Source: Marivivens aquimaris
Lineage (GTDB): Bacteria > Pseudomonadota > Alphaproteobacteria > Rhodobacterales > Rhodobacteraceae
DNA: 64,000 nucleotides
NCBI RefSeq assembly: GCF_015220045.1
Contig: NZ_JADBGB010000003.1
Location: 62,001-126,000 of the forward strand
Reading direction: 5' to 3'
Shown here: piece by piece, positions 19,901-28,221 of the stretch
Position numbering within the stretch: the first letter of the stretch is position 1
How the letters are laid out: each line of letters opens with the position of its first letter
Notes under the pieces: model-generated
Database searches by the model: none
What the model saw: only the letters and a program-made list of their open reading frames with translations
What the model was told of the DNA's origin: nothing
Program-made: the position numbers and the translations under genes

Positions 19901-20000
19901 CTCGCACGTCGGGCTGGTGCAGGAGGCTATTCCACAAGGCTTTTACGTGCGCTCGACCCCAAGCGGCAGCCGGGTCGAGGAAAGAACGGGTATGGGATGA
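16920..20000 (+). CDS. sbcC: Exonuclease subunit SbcC (Rad50-like SMC ATPase)
   Basis: 1026 residues from the ATG at 16920, which overlaps the sbcD stop; an open frame extends upstream but lies inside sbcD. N-terminal half-ATPase with Walker A YGQTGAGKST (about 38), then two long Ala/Glu-rich coiled-coil arms separated by the zinc hook CPVCGSHDHP (about 515), then the C-terminal half with signature LSGGETFIAALALALGLADVV and Walker B DTIFIDEGFGSLD. Arms pair through the hook and ATP controls access of SbcD to DNA ends. All key motifs are intact, so the complex is probably functional. It is followed by a strong hairpin between convergent operons. Confidence 0.93.
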   Translation: MRPIRLSLQAFGPFATTEVVDFRSALETGLFGIYGQTGAGKSTLFSAMSFALFGAPTKTDQEPRSLRSDHAASDLPTEVEFVFELGAKTYLIRRRPAQERPKARGEGTTEDAAEASLFDVTGIPVDTLGPSQSGRVIAEKKVSLVGQQIEALLGYGADQFRQIVLLPQGKFETFLAAKTDARVEILRDLFDVKIYRDLAARLKEEASEAERALRDQRALYVARLEERGFESAEALEFGIAAAETKVEEKQAIQNGAAMATEAARKALTEGEQIEKAFSAVDTAQQAFDDLEKKTAEVEELAKRIEAVRNAMQARDLETALRDAEQESRNAVEAVTKVEAELDIATGAKEVAGKKLFEAQSGEDRRQQVQADLTRLEAIENQVGQAAALRSAFDDAAKDEASAKKALTEAIDALEKLKSQRDATDLALDQARKTETDRGQLTGELAEVNRERVKAAAYAKAQEAVADAERNVDEASNELATRTDAARAADADLVEAEARLSRTQAIILAEKLTEGAPCPVCGSHDHPAPAHGALEQSGLTEAFRSAQVQARTASEARVRAESELGNFRMRLDEKKRALEEQERPERTLAELEVEIARLEGDVAALGEAVDLDAMAEQLAQLKLKLTEAEAAEATARTAAGKAETDLAGARAKLDTVIEALPEGLRTPEAVVARREALQREQRQLSEALEVATQQDRAASEMLTRAQEQLEAEKRARDAQQQRVKKAQDDFGARLAEVGLDKAGYDACKAHFPTLDADQKTVSDHREGLIAARTTLQNATAACVDRERPDLAPLQLALADATQTVNAANAALATAKTDVLSLTKFKESLAAALAETERLETEIGPLRGLADLANGKNDFKMTLETFAIGAMFDQVLEAANMRLDPMTRGRYRLTRGLEASGGRGKRGLEIEVFDINTGKARPTATLSGGETFIAALALALGLADVVESLSGKIRMDTIFIDEGFGSLDTENGAGTLDQVIQVLAALTEGSRAVGLISHVGLVQEAIPQGFYVRSTPSGSRVEERTGMG

Positions 20001-20205
20001 CGGACCGCTGGTATTACCGGAAGGCACACACCCGCCGTCTGTCGTCAGGGCGCACGGTATCCGTCCGCGGCGGTTGGGCAGTTCGGGGCGATGGTGAAAG
20101 CAAGATGTCGCGTAGCCCATAAGTCCGAGATATGGCGCGTTGAGCACCGAATTTTGCCCGATTTAAGGGCAACGCGACAGCCACCCTGCGAACCGCATGA
20201 CATGC

Positions 20206-20234
20206 GAATGCCTGCCGCCGGGCGGCAGGCATTC
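20206..20234. terminator. Hairpin terminator between sbcC and the transport operon
   Basis: A perfect 14-bp inverted repeat (arms beginning GAATGCCTGCCGCC) around a single central G. It lies between two converging genes and can serve both strands. No long T-run follows on either side. Confidence 0.6.
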
Positions 20235-20267
20235 ATGTTCATCCAGAACATCTGGCAGCGTGAGACC

Positions 20268-21839
20268 TTACTCGCAGGTCCAGTAGTAGCGCGAGAAATC
20301 GAAGGCAACGCTCTGCATCGGAACATAGGCGAAGCCTTCAAGGCATTCGTGGATCACATGGCGCTGTAGCGTCGCCAGCAGCGGGATGGTCCGTTGTTCC
20401 TCGTTCAGGGCCGTGAAGATCTCCTGATAGATCGCATTTTGTGCGTCCGGATCGGTTTCAAGACGCGACTGGTCGATCAGTGCGTCGATCTCGGGGTCCA
20501 TCACCCAATCCATCGAAGACCAGGTCCCTGCCGCGGCCGAGTGATACTGAACATAGAATACGGAGTCCGGCGAAGGATAGGTCGGCCCGTAGAAGATCTG
20601 GCTGAAATGCGGCGTGGTTTCCGGCGAAGTGGCCAGTTCGGTGATCCGGTTCCACGGGTCGGGCTGGATAGTCACCTCGAAACCGATCTGGGAGAGGTTC
20701 GATGCCATCAAAAGGGCGATTTCCTCCTCGAAAGGCGTGTTGGCGACATAGCCATGGGTCAGCGGTATAGGCTCTCCGGTGTAGTAAGGCGACTGTTCCA
20801 CCTCAGCGCGGGCTGCTTCAAGGTCGAAGACCGGCTCCTCGGCATTCGCGGGCACCGCCGCGGTAAAGGTGCTGGCCAACGGGCCGGTCATCGGCGCGCC
20901 GGGATAGAGAACGTCGCGGATGGTGTTGTAATCCGTCGCGAGGGCAATCGCGCGACGGATATGGATATCATCGGTCGGCGCAACCTGGTTGTTAAGCTTG
21001 AAGTAGAAGCCTGTCGCGGTTTCCGCTTCGATCAGGCGATAGTCGTCCTGCGCAGCGATCCCCTCGTAGGTCTCGGTTGCCTGATACTGCGAAGACAGGC
21101 CCAACTCTCCTCGACGGGCCAACGAACGAACGGTCGCCTCGTCACGGGTGATCACGAAGCGGATCTCATCAATCGGGCGTTCGTTCGGCCACCCGGCGTG
21201 ATAGCCATCGTAGCGCTCAAGGGTCATCTGCGATCCTCGCGACCATTCGGCCAGCGTGTAGGGGCCAGCCCCGACCGAGGTTTCCGACAGAAAATCTTCG
21301 CCCCAAGGGTCATCCTCGGTGGTTTCTACTGCGCCCTCGTTGATTACGAAAAGAAGCGGCGTGATGGCCAGGAACGGCGAATAAACCTCGGATAGGGTAA
21401 TCTGAACGGTGTGGGCATCCACGGCCACGATACTGTCTTCAGACACCACGTCGGTGAACAGATAGGCCGGGCCTTCGTTCAGGGTCAGCAGACGCCGCAT
21501 GGAATAAACGACATCCGAGGCTTCGACCGGGCTGCCATCGGTAAAGGTCGCGTTCGGGTTTAGATGGAAGGTGTAGTCGAGATTGTCGTCCGAGATTTCC
21601 CAGCTGTCCGCCAGTTGCGGCACTACGGCGCCGTCGGCGTCAACTGTCGTCATGGCGTCATAGAGGTTCACGGCGGCCATGTACTCGGTGTAGTCCGTGA
21701 TCTTGGACGGGTCGATTGTGCCGAAGATCTGCACAACATTCACGGTGATGCGCACATCGGTTTCCTGTGCGGCCGCTGCGCCGGGCAGCGTCAGGGCGAT
21801 GGCAGCGGCCATCGCAGTTGCATTGAGTAGTTTTTTCAT
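20268..21839 (-). CDS. Peptide/nickel-type ABC transporter substrate-binding protein
   Basis: 523 residues from the ATG at 21839, chosen because AGGAG lies 9 bases upstream and the product begins MKKLLNATAMAAAIALTLPGAAAAQE, a classic Sec signal peptide; a longer frame starts at 21863. The mature part is a SBP_bac_5 (DppA/OppA) protein, with PQLADSWEISDDNLDYTFHLNPNATFTDGSPVEASDVVYSMRRL near the N-terminus. It captures an oligopeptide-like or other solute in the periplasm for the permeases encoded at 27331-29249. It is the last gene of the operon, 20 bp after a DUF917 gene. Ligand unknown; the enzymes in the operon suggest a hydantoin-like or cyclic amide compound. Confidence 0.88.
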   Translation of the reverse strand: MKKLLNATAMAAAIALTLPGAAAAQETDVRITVNVVQIFGTIDPSKITDYTEYMAAVNLYDAMTTVDADGAVVPQLADSWEISDDNLDYTFHLNPNATFTDGSPVEASDVVYSMRRLLTLNEGPAYLFTDVVSEDSIVAVDAHTVQITLSEVYSPFLAITPLLFVINEGAVETTEDDPWGEDFLSETSVGAGPYTLAEWSRGSQMTLERYDGYHAGWPNERPIDEIRFVITRDEATVRSLARRGELGLSSQYQATETYEGIAAQDDYRLIEAETATGFYFKLNNQVAPTDDIHIRRAIALATDYNTIRDVLYPGAPMTGPLASTFTAAVPANAEEPVFDLEAARAEVEQSPYYTGEPIPLTHGYVANTPFEEEIALLMASNLSQIGFEVTIQPDPWNRITELATSPETTPHFSQIFYGPTYPSPDSVFYVQYHSAAAGTWSSMDWVMDPEIDALIDQSRLETDPDAQNAIYQEIFTALNEEQRTIPLLATLQRHVIHECLEGFAYVPMQSVAFDFSRYYWTCE

Positions 21840-21859
21840 TGGTCTGGTCTCCTGTTGAA

Positions 21860-22975
21860 TCAAGTGAGGGCAGGTTCCCGAGCTGGTGATCCAGCAAGGG
21901 TTTCAAGGGGTTGAAAGGTGTGCGGGTAGCCAAAGTAGCCGGGCCCGGCGAGTTCCAATCCTTCGGGGCTGCGCCATTGCTTATCGGCGGGCAACCCGAT
22001 CAGGCGAAGGCCAAGGCCGAAGCGCAGGGACTCGGTTGTGACCGGCAGGCCGCCATCGGCATCGAGCGCACAGATCAGGTCGGGCGTCAGGGCAAGGGGC
22101 GTTCCGTCGGCGTCTTCCAGGCAAAGAAACTCGTTCTGGAAAGAAAGCACGAACTCGCGCCCCTGATCGGCGTCGAGGCCACGCAGCCGTGCCTTCCCAC
22201 GGGCGAACCCCCCAACGGTGCGCCGCTCGATATCGACCACCCGCGCGGTGCACAGGTCTACACCGCCACAACGCGAAATTAGAGCGTTGCCGGGGTGTCG
22301 GTTGGCCGTTCGCTCGGCCTTGATCAACCTGCCGACATCGCGCACGAGGCTCAGCGTTCCGCGCAGGAGCCCCGCCTTCATCTGCGCGCCAGACATCGGG
22401 TATAGAGCGACCAACGCAGCCCCACCCATCTCTACCGTCACCGAGCGGGCCATCCGTTCGGTCCAGAGGTTGGAGATTGCGTTCAACACCCCGTTGTTGC
22501 CCTTGTCATCGGCGATCACCATCGGCGTCGCTGCAATGTCATGCAAGGTTAGGCTGACCATCTGCAGTTCCGGAAAAGCCCGGCCCATCCCGTCCCCGTC
22601 GATCAGTGGCAGCCCGGTATGGGCAGCCACGGCGAAAGGAATGGTGGAATTGAGGCCGCCCGCCTCAATGCAGATCAGGTAGTCCGCCTTTTGGCCGAGA
22701 TAGTCCTCCAGTGCGCCAAGCGCCGACAGGGCTTCGTCACCGTTGGGCAGCTTTTCGACCATCACCGTGGGCGCGCCCATCATGCAGACGGGGACACACA
22801 GCGCATCGTCAGGCACATCCGCGGGATCGACGACCTCGACATCCGTGCCGTTCTTGCGCATCATCGACTGCGCCATCAGCCGCCCGATATAGGGATCGCC
22901 GCCACCTCCGGTTCCGAGGAAGGCGCCGCCAAGGGCGATCTCCTCCATATCTTCCGGCCCGATGTGAAAGCTCAT
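21860..22975 (-). CDS. DUF917 protein (S-Me-THD family), copy 2
   Basis: 371 residues. The N-terminal glycine-rich loop GGAFLGTGGGGDPYIG (about 15-30) and the central PLIDGDGMGRAFPELQM (about 128-145) are the hallmarks of the DUF917 family, also named after an S-methyl thiohydantoin desulfurase. It is paralogous to the next upstream gene, with the same length and both motifs, and overlaps it by 4 bp (ATGA), so the two may form a heteromer. Members occur beside hydantoinase/oxoprolinase genes, as here. A role in opening or desulfurising a five-membered cyclic imide is plausible but inferred. Confidence 0.75.
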   Translation of the reverse strand: MSFHIGPEDMEEIALGGAFLGTGGGGDPYIGRLMAQSMMRKNGTDVEVVDPADVPDDALCVPVCMMGAPTVMVEKLPNGDEALSALGALEDYLGQKADYLICIEAGGLNSTIPFAVAAHTGLPLIDGDGMGRAFPELQMVSLTLHDIAATPMVIADDKGNNGVLNAISNLWTERMARSVTVEMGGAALVALYPMSGAQMKAGLLRGTLSLVRDVGRLIKAERTANRHPGNALISRCGGVDLCTARVVDIERRTVGGFARGKARLRGLDADQGREFVLSFQNEFLCLEDADGTPLALTPDLICALDADGGLPVTTESLRFGLGLRLIGLPADKQWRSPEGLELAGPGYFGYPHTFQPLETLAGSPAREPALT

Positions 22976-24084
22976 GGCGCGGCCTCCTTCGCCGGGAGCG
23001 GACGGAACGTCACTTCGGGATGGCCGAAGCAGGCTGGTCCAACAACATCGAGCGCATCGCTGGTGCGCAGCAGCGGATGGCAGGGCAACGCTAGAACAGC
23101 GACCCGCTGTCCGTAGCGCAGCACCTCGGTCGTCAGTGGCAGCCCGCTGTCGAGATCGAGCACCACGACCAAGTCAGGCACACAAACCTCGACCTCACCA
23201 TCGCGGTTGAAGATCAGGAATTCGTTCTGGATCACGATCTCTGCTTCGGAGTCGCGCCAACCTTCCAGCCCTTCGATCTGGGCGACCCCAACGTTGAAGC
23301 CGCCTTTGAAGTGGCGCTTCAGGTCGGTGATCTTGCCCGCGAAAACCTGCCGCCCGCCTTCGCGGTCGCAGATCGCCTTGATCGGGTCTTCATGGTCGCG
23401 GCGCGCTTCCAGCACGGCATAACCGAGGCCGATGGCCTGGGTGTAGGTGTGCGGGATCGAATAGCGCTTCATGAACGCGCCAGACATGGGCGCGGCGGCG
23501 AGAACCGAAGCGCCCCCCTGCGCGACGACGCAGGCGCGGGCCATGGTTTCGTGCCATTTCTCGGTGATCGCATGATCGAAGATAACAATGTTGCCATGCG
23601 GGTCGCACATCACCGACGGCGTCGAGCGATGCCCGTAAATGGCGTAGGTCGTCATCTGCATTTCCGGAAAGGCCCGGCCCATGCCGTCTCCGTCCACCAC
23701 CGGCAGCCCGGCCAGAGCCGCCGTCACCAGTGGCTCCATCGAGTTCTGGCCACCGATTTCCTCGCAGGCCACGGCGTCGGCGGTAATGCCAAGTCGCTGT
23801 TCCAAAGCGCGCAGGCACCGCAGGCCCTCGCGTCCTTCCTTGATCCGTTCGAACGAGACGAGGGGCGCGCCGATACCACCGAGCGGGATCACCTTCGCCT
23901 GGTCGTCGAGCGTTTCAAGCGGCTGCACCCGCAGCTCATAGCCTGCGCGCAGAACCTCTCTCGCGCGCAGCTTGCCGATATAGGGGTTGCCGCCCCCGCC
24001 GGTCCCGAGGATCCCCGAGCCGATTTCCAGCGCTTCCAGATCCTGTTCGGTCAGGCTGACGGTTCCGTTGGACAGATCAAGCAT
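22972..24084 (-). CDS. DUF917 protein (S-Me-THD family), copy 1
   Basis: 370 residues from the ATG at 24084, which overlaps the end of the HyuA-like gene by 8 bp and has GGAGGGG about 5 bases upstream; a frame extending to 24132 is inside that gene. Same family as its neighbour: GSGILGTGGGGNPYIG near the N-terminus and PVVDGDGMGRAFPEMQM in the middle. No signal peptide, so cytoplasmic. Tandem paralogues with conserved order after a HyuA-like ATPase suggest that the three proteins form one enzyme system, with DUF917 taking the place usually held by HyuB. The reaction is not known from sequence. Confidence 0.75.
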   Translation of the reverse strand: MLDLSNGTVSLTEQDLEALEIGSGILGTGGGGNPYIGKLRAREVLRAGYELRVQPLETLDDQAKVIPLGGIGAPLVSFERIKEGREGLRCLRALEQRLGITADAVACEEIGGQNSMEPLVTAALAGLPVVDGDGMGRAFPEMQMTTYAIYGHRSTPSVMCDPHGNIVIFDHAITEKWHETMARACVVAQGGASVLAAAPMSGAFMKRYSIPHTYTQAIGLGYAVLEARRDHEDPIKAICDREGGRQVFAGKITDLKRHFKGGFNVGVAQIEGLEGWRDSEAEIVIQNEFLIFNRDGEVEVCVPDLVVVLDLDSGLPLTTEVLRYGQRVAVLALPCHPLLRTSDALDVVGPACFGHPEVTFRPLPAKEAAP

Positions 24085-25633
24085 CGAGCCCCTCCATGTC
24101 ACCGACCACTTTGACGTGGATGCGGGTTGCATTGCCGGGCAGGTAGGCTAACGGCACGTCTTCGCGCTCGATTACGTCGAGCGTTTCGGCCACAGCGCCG
24201 GCGTTGATGGCCGTGGCGCGGGCTTCGGAGTCTGCCTGAGCAAGGCAATCCTCGCGGGACTGACTGGCGAGCGAGAAAATACGTTCCACCTCGCCCGAGA
24301 TCTGGGCGATGGCCGCGCCAACGGCATTGGCCACAGCGAAGTTTTCAGGGCGCAGAACCTCCAGATCGCCAATGCGGTCAGGGGCGAGGATCGACCCGCC
24401 GCCCACTGCAATGACCGGCAGCGGCTCTGGGCTGACACGGCTGCGTTCAACAGCGTCTTCCAGCATTTCTCCGATGCGGGCTCTCACCGCCGCCACGAAA
24501 TCTGGGTCCATATCCGAAACCTTGGACGGGTCGCCGATCTCGGCTTCTCCCGCTGCCACCGCGATGTCGGTGCAGGTCAGGGTCCCGCCGCCGAACACGC
24601 GGGCCTCGGAGCCCAACCGGTAGCCCACGGATTTCGGCCCGATGGTAAGATCATCCTTCTCGCCCGAGATAATCGTGCCGCCGCCGAGACCGATGGCGAA
24701 AACGTCAGGCATTCGGAAGTTGGTGCGTACACCACCCACATCGACCACGGTCGATGCCTGCCGGGGAAAACCCTTTTGCAGCGACCCCACATCGGTGGTG
24801 GTGCCGCCAATGTCGATCACGATCGCGTCTTTCACGCCGGTCAGGAACGCAGCCCCGCGCATAGAGTTGGTCGGGCCGGACGCAAAGGTCAGCACCGGGA
24901 ACCGCCGCACCATGTCGGCGGCCATCAGCGTTCCGTCATTCTGGGTGACGTAGAACGGGCAGGTCAGGCCCGCGCCTTTCAACGCATCGCCGAACGCCGT
25001 GATGGTCTTGTCGGCAAGCGACAGCAGGCTTGCGTTCATGATCGCGGCGCTTTCGCGTTCCAGCAGGCCGATCCGGCCGATCTCGCTCGACAGCACGACC
25101 GACAAACCCGGCACAGCCGCTTGCAGAATGTCCCGTGCCTCTTCTTCCATCTCGCGGTTGATCGGAGAGAAGACCGAGGAAATGGCAGCGGTGCGGATAC
25201 CCTTGGCGACGATCTCGTCAGCGATACGGCGCAGGCCGTCGCGGTCCAGTTCGGCAATCTCGCGGCCATCGAACTCGTAGCCGCCATGCAGCATGTAGCG
25301 ATGGCCGCCGACCACCTCGGCCAGATCTTCGGGCCAATCCACCATCGGCGGCAGGCAGGCCGTTGCCGGCAAGCCAAGCCGGATCGCCGCCACAGGGTCA
25401 AGCGCGCGGCGCTCGATCACGGCGTTGGTGAAATGCGTCGTGCCGATCATCGCAACATCGACGTTGGCGCGTTCGACACCGGCTTTCTCCAGCACCGCCT
25501 CCAATGCTTCCGAAATGCCGCTCATGACGTCTTCCGTCGTGGTGCATTTCACGCCGGCCAGCACCTTGCGCCCGTCCAGAATGACGGCGTCGGTGTTCGT
25601 GCCCCCGACATCAATTCCCAATCTCAAAACCAT
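24077..25633 (-). CDS. Hydantoinase/oxoprolinase A-family protein (HyuA-like)
   Basis: 518 residues. LRLGIDVGGTNTDAVIL at the N-terminus and AIVIDIGGTTTDVGSL at about 280 are the two phosphate-binding motifs of the actin-like ATPase fold used by HyuA/oxoprolinase proteins. These hydrolyse cyclic amides such as 5-oxoproline or hydantoins at the expense of ATP. The protein is shorter than classical HyuA (about 650-700 residues), lacking much of the C-terminal part, a form seen with DUF917 partners. It lies 18 bp after the ABC ATPase gene and overlaps a DUF917 gene. Cytoplasmic; substrate inferred only from family. Confidence 0.82.
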   Translation of the reverse strand: MVLRLGIDVGGTNTDAVILDGRKVLAGVKCTTTEDVMSGISEALEAVLEKAGVERANVDVAMIGTTHFTNAVIERRALDPVAAIRLGLPATACLPPMVDWPEDLAEVVGGHRYMLHGGYEFDGREIAELDRDGLRRIADEIVAKGIRTAAISSVFSPINREMEEEARDILQAAVPGLSVVLSSEIGRIGLLERESAAIMNASLLSLADKTITAFGDALKGAGLTCPFYVTQNDGTLMAADMVRRFPVLTFASGPTNSMRGAAFLTGVKDAIVIDIGGTTTDVGSLQKGFPRQASTVVDVGGVRTNFRMPDVFAIGLGGGTIISGEKDDLTIGPKSVGYRLGSEARVFGGGTLTCTDIAVAAGEAEIGDPSKVSDMDPDFVAAVRARIGEMLEDAVERSRVSPEPLPVIAVGGGSILAPDRIGDLEVLRPENFAVANAVGAAIAQISGEVERIFSLASQSREDCLAQADSEARATAINAGAVAETLDVIEREDVPLAYLPGNATRIHVKVVGDMEGLDA

Positions 25634-25651
25634 GCGTTTTCTCCTTCCAGG

Positions 25652-27328
25652 TCATGCCGCAGAGGACACGAGGAACTTCTGTTTTTCGGCTTGTGTAACG
25701 ATCGGCTTCGCGGCCTCTTCTTCGGTCGAGATGACCGGAACGGCAGCGATCAGCGCGCGCGTGTAGGGGTGTTTGGGTTCGGCGAAGACCTGCGCCGGTG
25801 TCCCCTGCTCGACCAGTTCGCCGCGCAGCATGATCGCGATATGCGAGCAGAAATTGCGCATGAGCGAGAGGTCGTGACTGATGAACAGGAAGGTCAGCCC
25901 AAGGTCGGACCGGAGCTCTTCCAGCAATGCGATGACCCGCTTCTGCACCGACACATCGAGTGCCGATGTCGGTTCATCCAGCACGATCAGCTTGGGATCG
26001 GCGGCCAGCGCCCGCGCGATGGCGATCCGTTGTTTTTGCCCTCCAGACAACTCGTGCGGATAACGGGCCGCGAAATGGCGGGGCATGTTGACCCGCTCCA
26101 GCAACTCGTCGGTGCGTTTTGCCCGGTCGGTCGCATCGAGCCCGGCGAAGCGCAGCGGCACGTCCAGCGTTTGCGCGACAGTGCGCTTGGGATTCAGCGA
26201 CGTGCCCGGGTTCTGGTAAACGATCTGGGCCAGCTTGCGATCGATCCGCCCGTCTTTCTGGGCGCTCAGATCCATGCCATCCACGGTGATCTTGCCCGAG
26301 GTGGCCCCCATCATGCCCATGACCATGCGGGCCACGGTGGTTTTCCCGGAGCCGCTTTCACCGGCCAGCCCGAAAATCTCACCCCGTGGAATGTCGATCG
26401 ACACGTCACGCACCGCATGGGTGTGATCGCTCGCCCCGAGGAGATGGCGACGCGTGAAGGTCTTGCTCACGCCTTCCAGCTTGACCAGCGGGGCCTCGGA
26501 CGAGACCGGCTGATCCTTGACCGATGCGCCGTAGAGCGGCGGGATCGCATTGATCAGTTCGCGGGTATAGTCGGTTTGCGGGTTGTCGAAGATTTGCTCC
26601 AGCGGCCCGTGTTCGACGATCACGCCCTTGCGCATGACGTAGACATAATCGGCCGTCATCCGCACCACGCCGAGGTTATGCGTGATCATCAGGAGCGACA
26701 GGCCCACTTCCGTGACCAGGTCGTTGATGAGCCGCAGGATTTCGTCCTGCGTGGTCACATCCAGCGCCGTTCCCGGCTCATCCGCGATCAGCATCGCGGG
26801 GCGGTTCATCAGGGCAAGCGCAATCAGCACCCGCTGCCGCATCCCGCCCGACAACTGCGCCGGATACGAGGCCATCACCCGCTCGGGGTCGCCAAGCTGC
26901 ACCTTGCGCAAGACATCATGAATATGGGTCACACGATCGGCGCGGCTGCGCCGTTTGCCTGCGCGGCGGTCGGCCCAGTAGAGCACGTCTTCCAGATGCC
27001 GTCCGATGGTGAAGACCGGATTGAAAGACGACAGCGGGTCCTGCATGACGACCGACATTTCGATCCCCTTCAGGCGCTCGCGCTCGCCATCGGATTTGCT
27101 CAGCAGGTCCTCTCCGCGCCACGACACCTGGCCGCTCTCGACCTTGGCGTTTCCGGGCAGGGTGTTGAGGATCGTCTTGGACGTCACGGATTTGCCTGAG
27201 CCGGTTTCCCCGATCAGGGCCACGCGCTGGCCTTGTTCGATTTTCAGCGACACATCACGCAGAACCTGGGTGCGCTGGCCGTAGGAAGAAAACGAGACGT
27301 TCAGGTCATTGATCTCAAGAAGCGCCAT
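25652..27328 (-). CDS. Double ABC transporter ATPase (DppD-DppF fusion type)
   Basis: 558 residues with two complete nucleotide-binding domains. First: Walker A GETGSGKSV (about 40), signature LSGGMRQR, Walker B MLIADEPGTALD. Second, from about 275: [29 protein letters not shown]. Each ends with the peptide-transporter C-terminal extension (for example KHPYTRALIAAVP). It powers the permease pair encoded immediately upstream, 2 bp away. A contrasting gene at 38779-40041 has lost half of its second domain, whereas this one is intact. Confidence 0.92.
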   Translation of the reverse strand: MALLEINDLNVSFSSYGQRTQVLRDVSLKIEQGQRVALIGETGSGKSVTSKTILNTLPGNAKVESGQVSWRGEDLLSKSDGERERLKGIEMSVVMQDPLSSFNPVFTIGRHLEDVLYWADRRAGKRRSRADRVTHIHDVLRKVQLGDPERVMASYPAQLSGGMRQRVLIALALMNRPAMLIADEPGTALDVTTQDEILRLINDLVTEVGLSLLMITHNLGVVRMTADYVYVMRKGVIVEHGPLEQIFDNPQTDYTRELINAIPPLYGASVKDQPVSSEAPLVKLEGVSKTFTRRHLLGASDHTHAVRDVSIDIPRGEIFGLAGESGSGKTTVARMVMGMMGATSGKITVDGMDLSAQKDGRIDRKLAQIVYQNPGTSLNPKRTVAQTLDVPLRFAGLDATDRAKRTDELLERVNMPRHFAARYPHELSGGQKQRIAIARALAADPKLIVLDEPTSALDVSVQKRVIALLEELRSDLGLTFLFISHDLSLMRNFCSHIAIMLRGELVEQGTPAQVFAEPKHPYTRALIAAVPVISTEEEAAKPIVTQAEKQKFLVSSAA

Positions 27329-27330
27329 TC

Positions 27331-28221
27331 TCAGACCTCCACGTCAAACATGTCGCGCAGCCCGTCACCCAGCAGGTTGAAGCCGAGGGTTGCGTAGAAA
27401 ATCCCGAGTGCCGGGGTCAGCACGCCCCACCACATCTCGGGGAGGAACTGACGCCCGTCGGCGACCATCGACCCGAGGTCCGGGGTGGGCGGGCGAACGC
27501 CGAGGCCAAGAAAGGACAGCGTTGCGCCGAAAAGGATCACGAAGGCCGCGTCGAGTGTCGTCTTGACCGAGATCACGGCGATGCAATTGGGCAGGATTTC
27601 CTTGGTCAGGATGTGCCAATGAGTTGCCCCGGCCAGCCGTGCGGCTTCCACGAAATCCTCAGCCGCAACGGATTTGGCGACCCGGTAGACCAGCCGCGCG
27701 TGCCACGTCCACCACAGCATGGCGATGGCGATCATTGCGTTGATGAGCGTCGGGCTCAGCACACTGCCGACGGCCAGTGCCATGACAAGCGGCGGAATGG
27801 CCAGCATCACGTTGGTAAAGCCGGTGATCAGGAACTCTGTCCGGCCGCCGAAATACCCTGCACAGAGGCCAAGGGACGCGCCGACCGGAACCGCAACCCC
27901 GAGGACACCGACCACCAGCAGCAGCGAAACACGGAAACCGAAGATCACCCGGCTCAGGATATCGCGGCCCACCTTGTCGGCCCCGGCCCAATGTTCGGAG
28001 GACGGCGCGGCGTGGCGATTGGCAAAGTCGATCACGTTGCCCGCATGATCCGGATAAGGCGCGATCCACGGCGCGAATGCTGCACAGAGCAGGACAGTGA
28101 TGACCATGAAGGCACCGATCAGAGCCACCGGGTTGGAGCGGAACCGAAGCCAGGCCATGCGCCGGGCTGACAGGATAACCGGGGCGTCAGGCTCGGGAAT
28201 GGAAACGGAATTGGCGGACAT
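27331..28221 (-). CDS. ABC transporter permease, DppC type
   Basis: 296 residues: a cytoplasmic N-terminus, a first membrane helix (PVALIGAFMVITVLLCAAFAPWIAPYP) and about five more, with the domain HWAGADKVGRDILSRVIFGFRVSLL typical of the DppC/OppC family. The coupling loop to the ATPase is EAARLAGATHWHILTKEILPN (EAA motif). It overlaps the preceding permease gene by one base and lies 2 bp before the ATPase gene. Forms the heterodimeric channel with the DppB-type protein. Confidence 0.9.
   Translation of the reverse strand: MSANSVSIPEPDAPVILSARRMAWLRFRSNPVALIGAFMVITVLLCAAFAPWIAPYPDHAGNVIDFANRHAAPSSEHWAGADKVGRDILSRVIFGFRVSLLLVVGVLGVAVPVGASLGLCAGYFGGRTEFLITGFTNVMLAIPPLVMALAVGSVLSPTLINAMIAIAMLWWTWHARLVYRVAKSVAAEDFVEAARLAGATHWHILTKEILPNCIAVISVKTTLDAAFVILFGATLSFLGLGVRPPTPDLGSMVADGRQFLPEMWWGVLTPALGIFYATLGFNLLGDGLRDMFDVEV

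Noticed and set aside
24776..27199. 807-codon open frame on the plus strand
   Set aside because: Entirely antisense to the HyuA-like and ABC ATPase genes, which have full motif sets; a product of high GC and codon bias.
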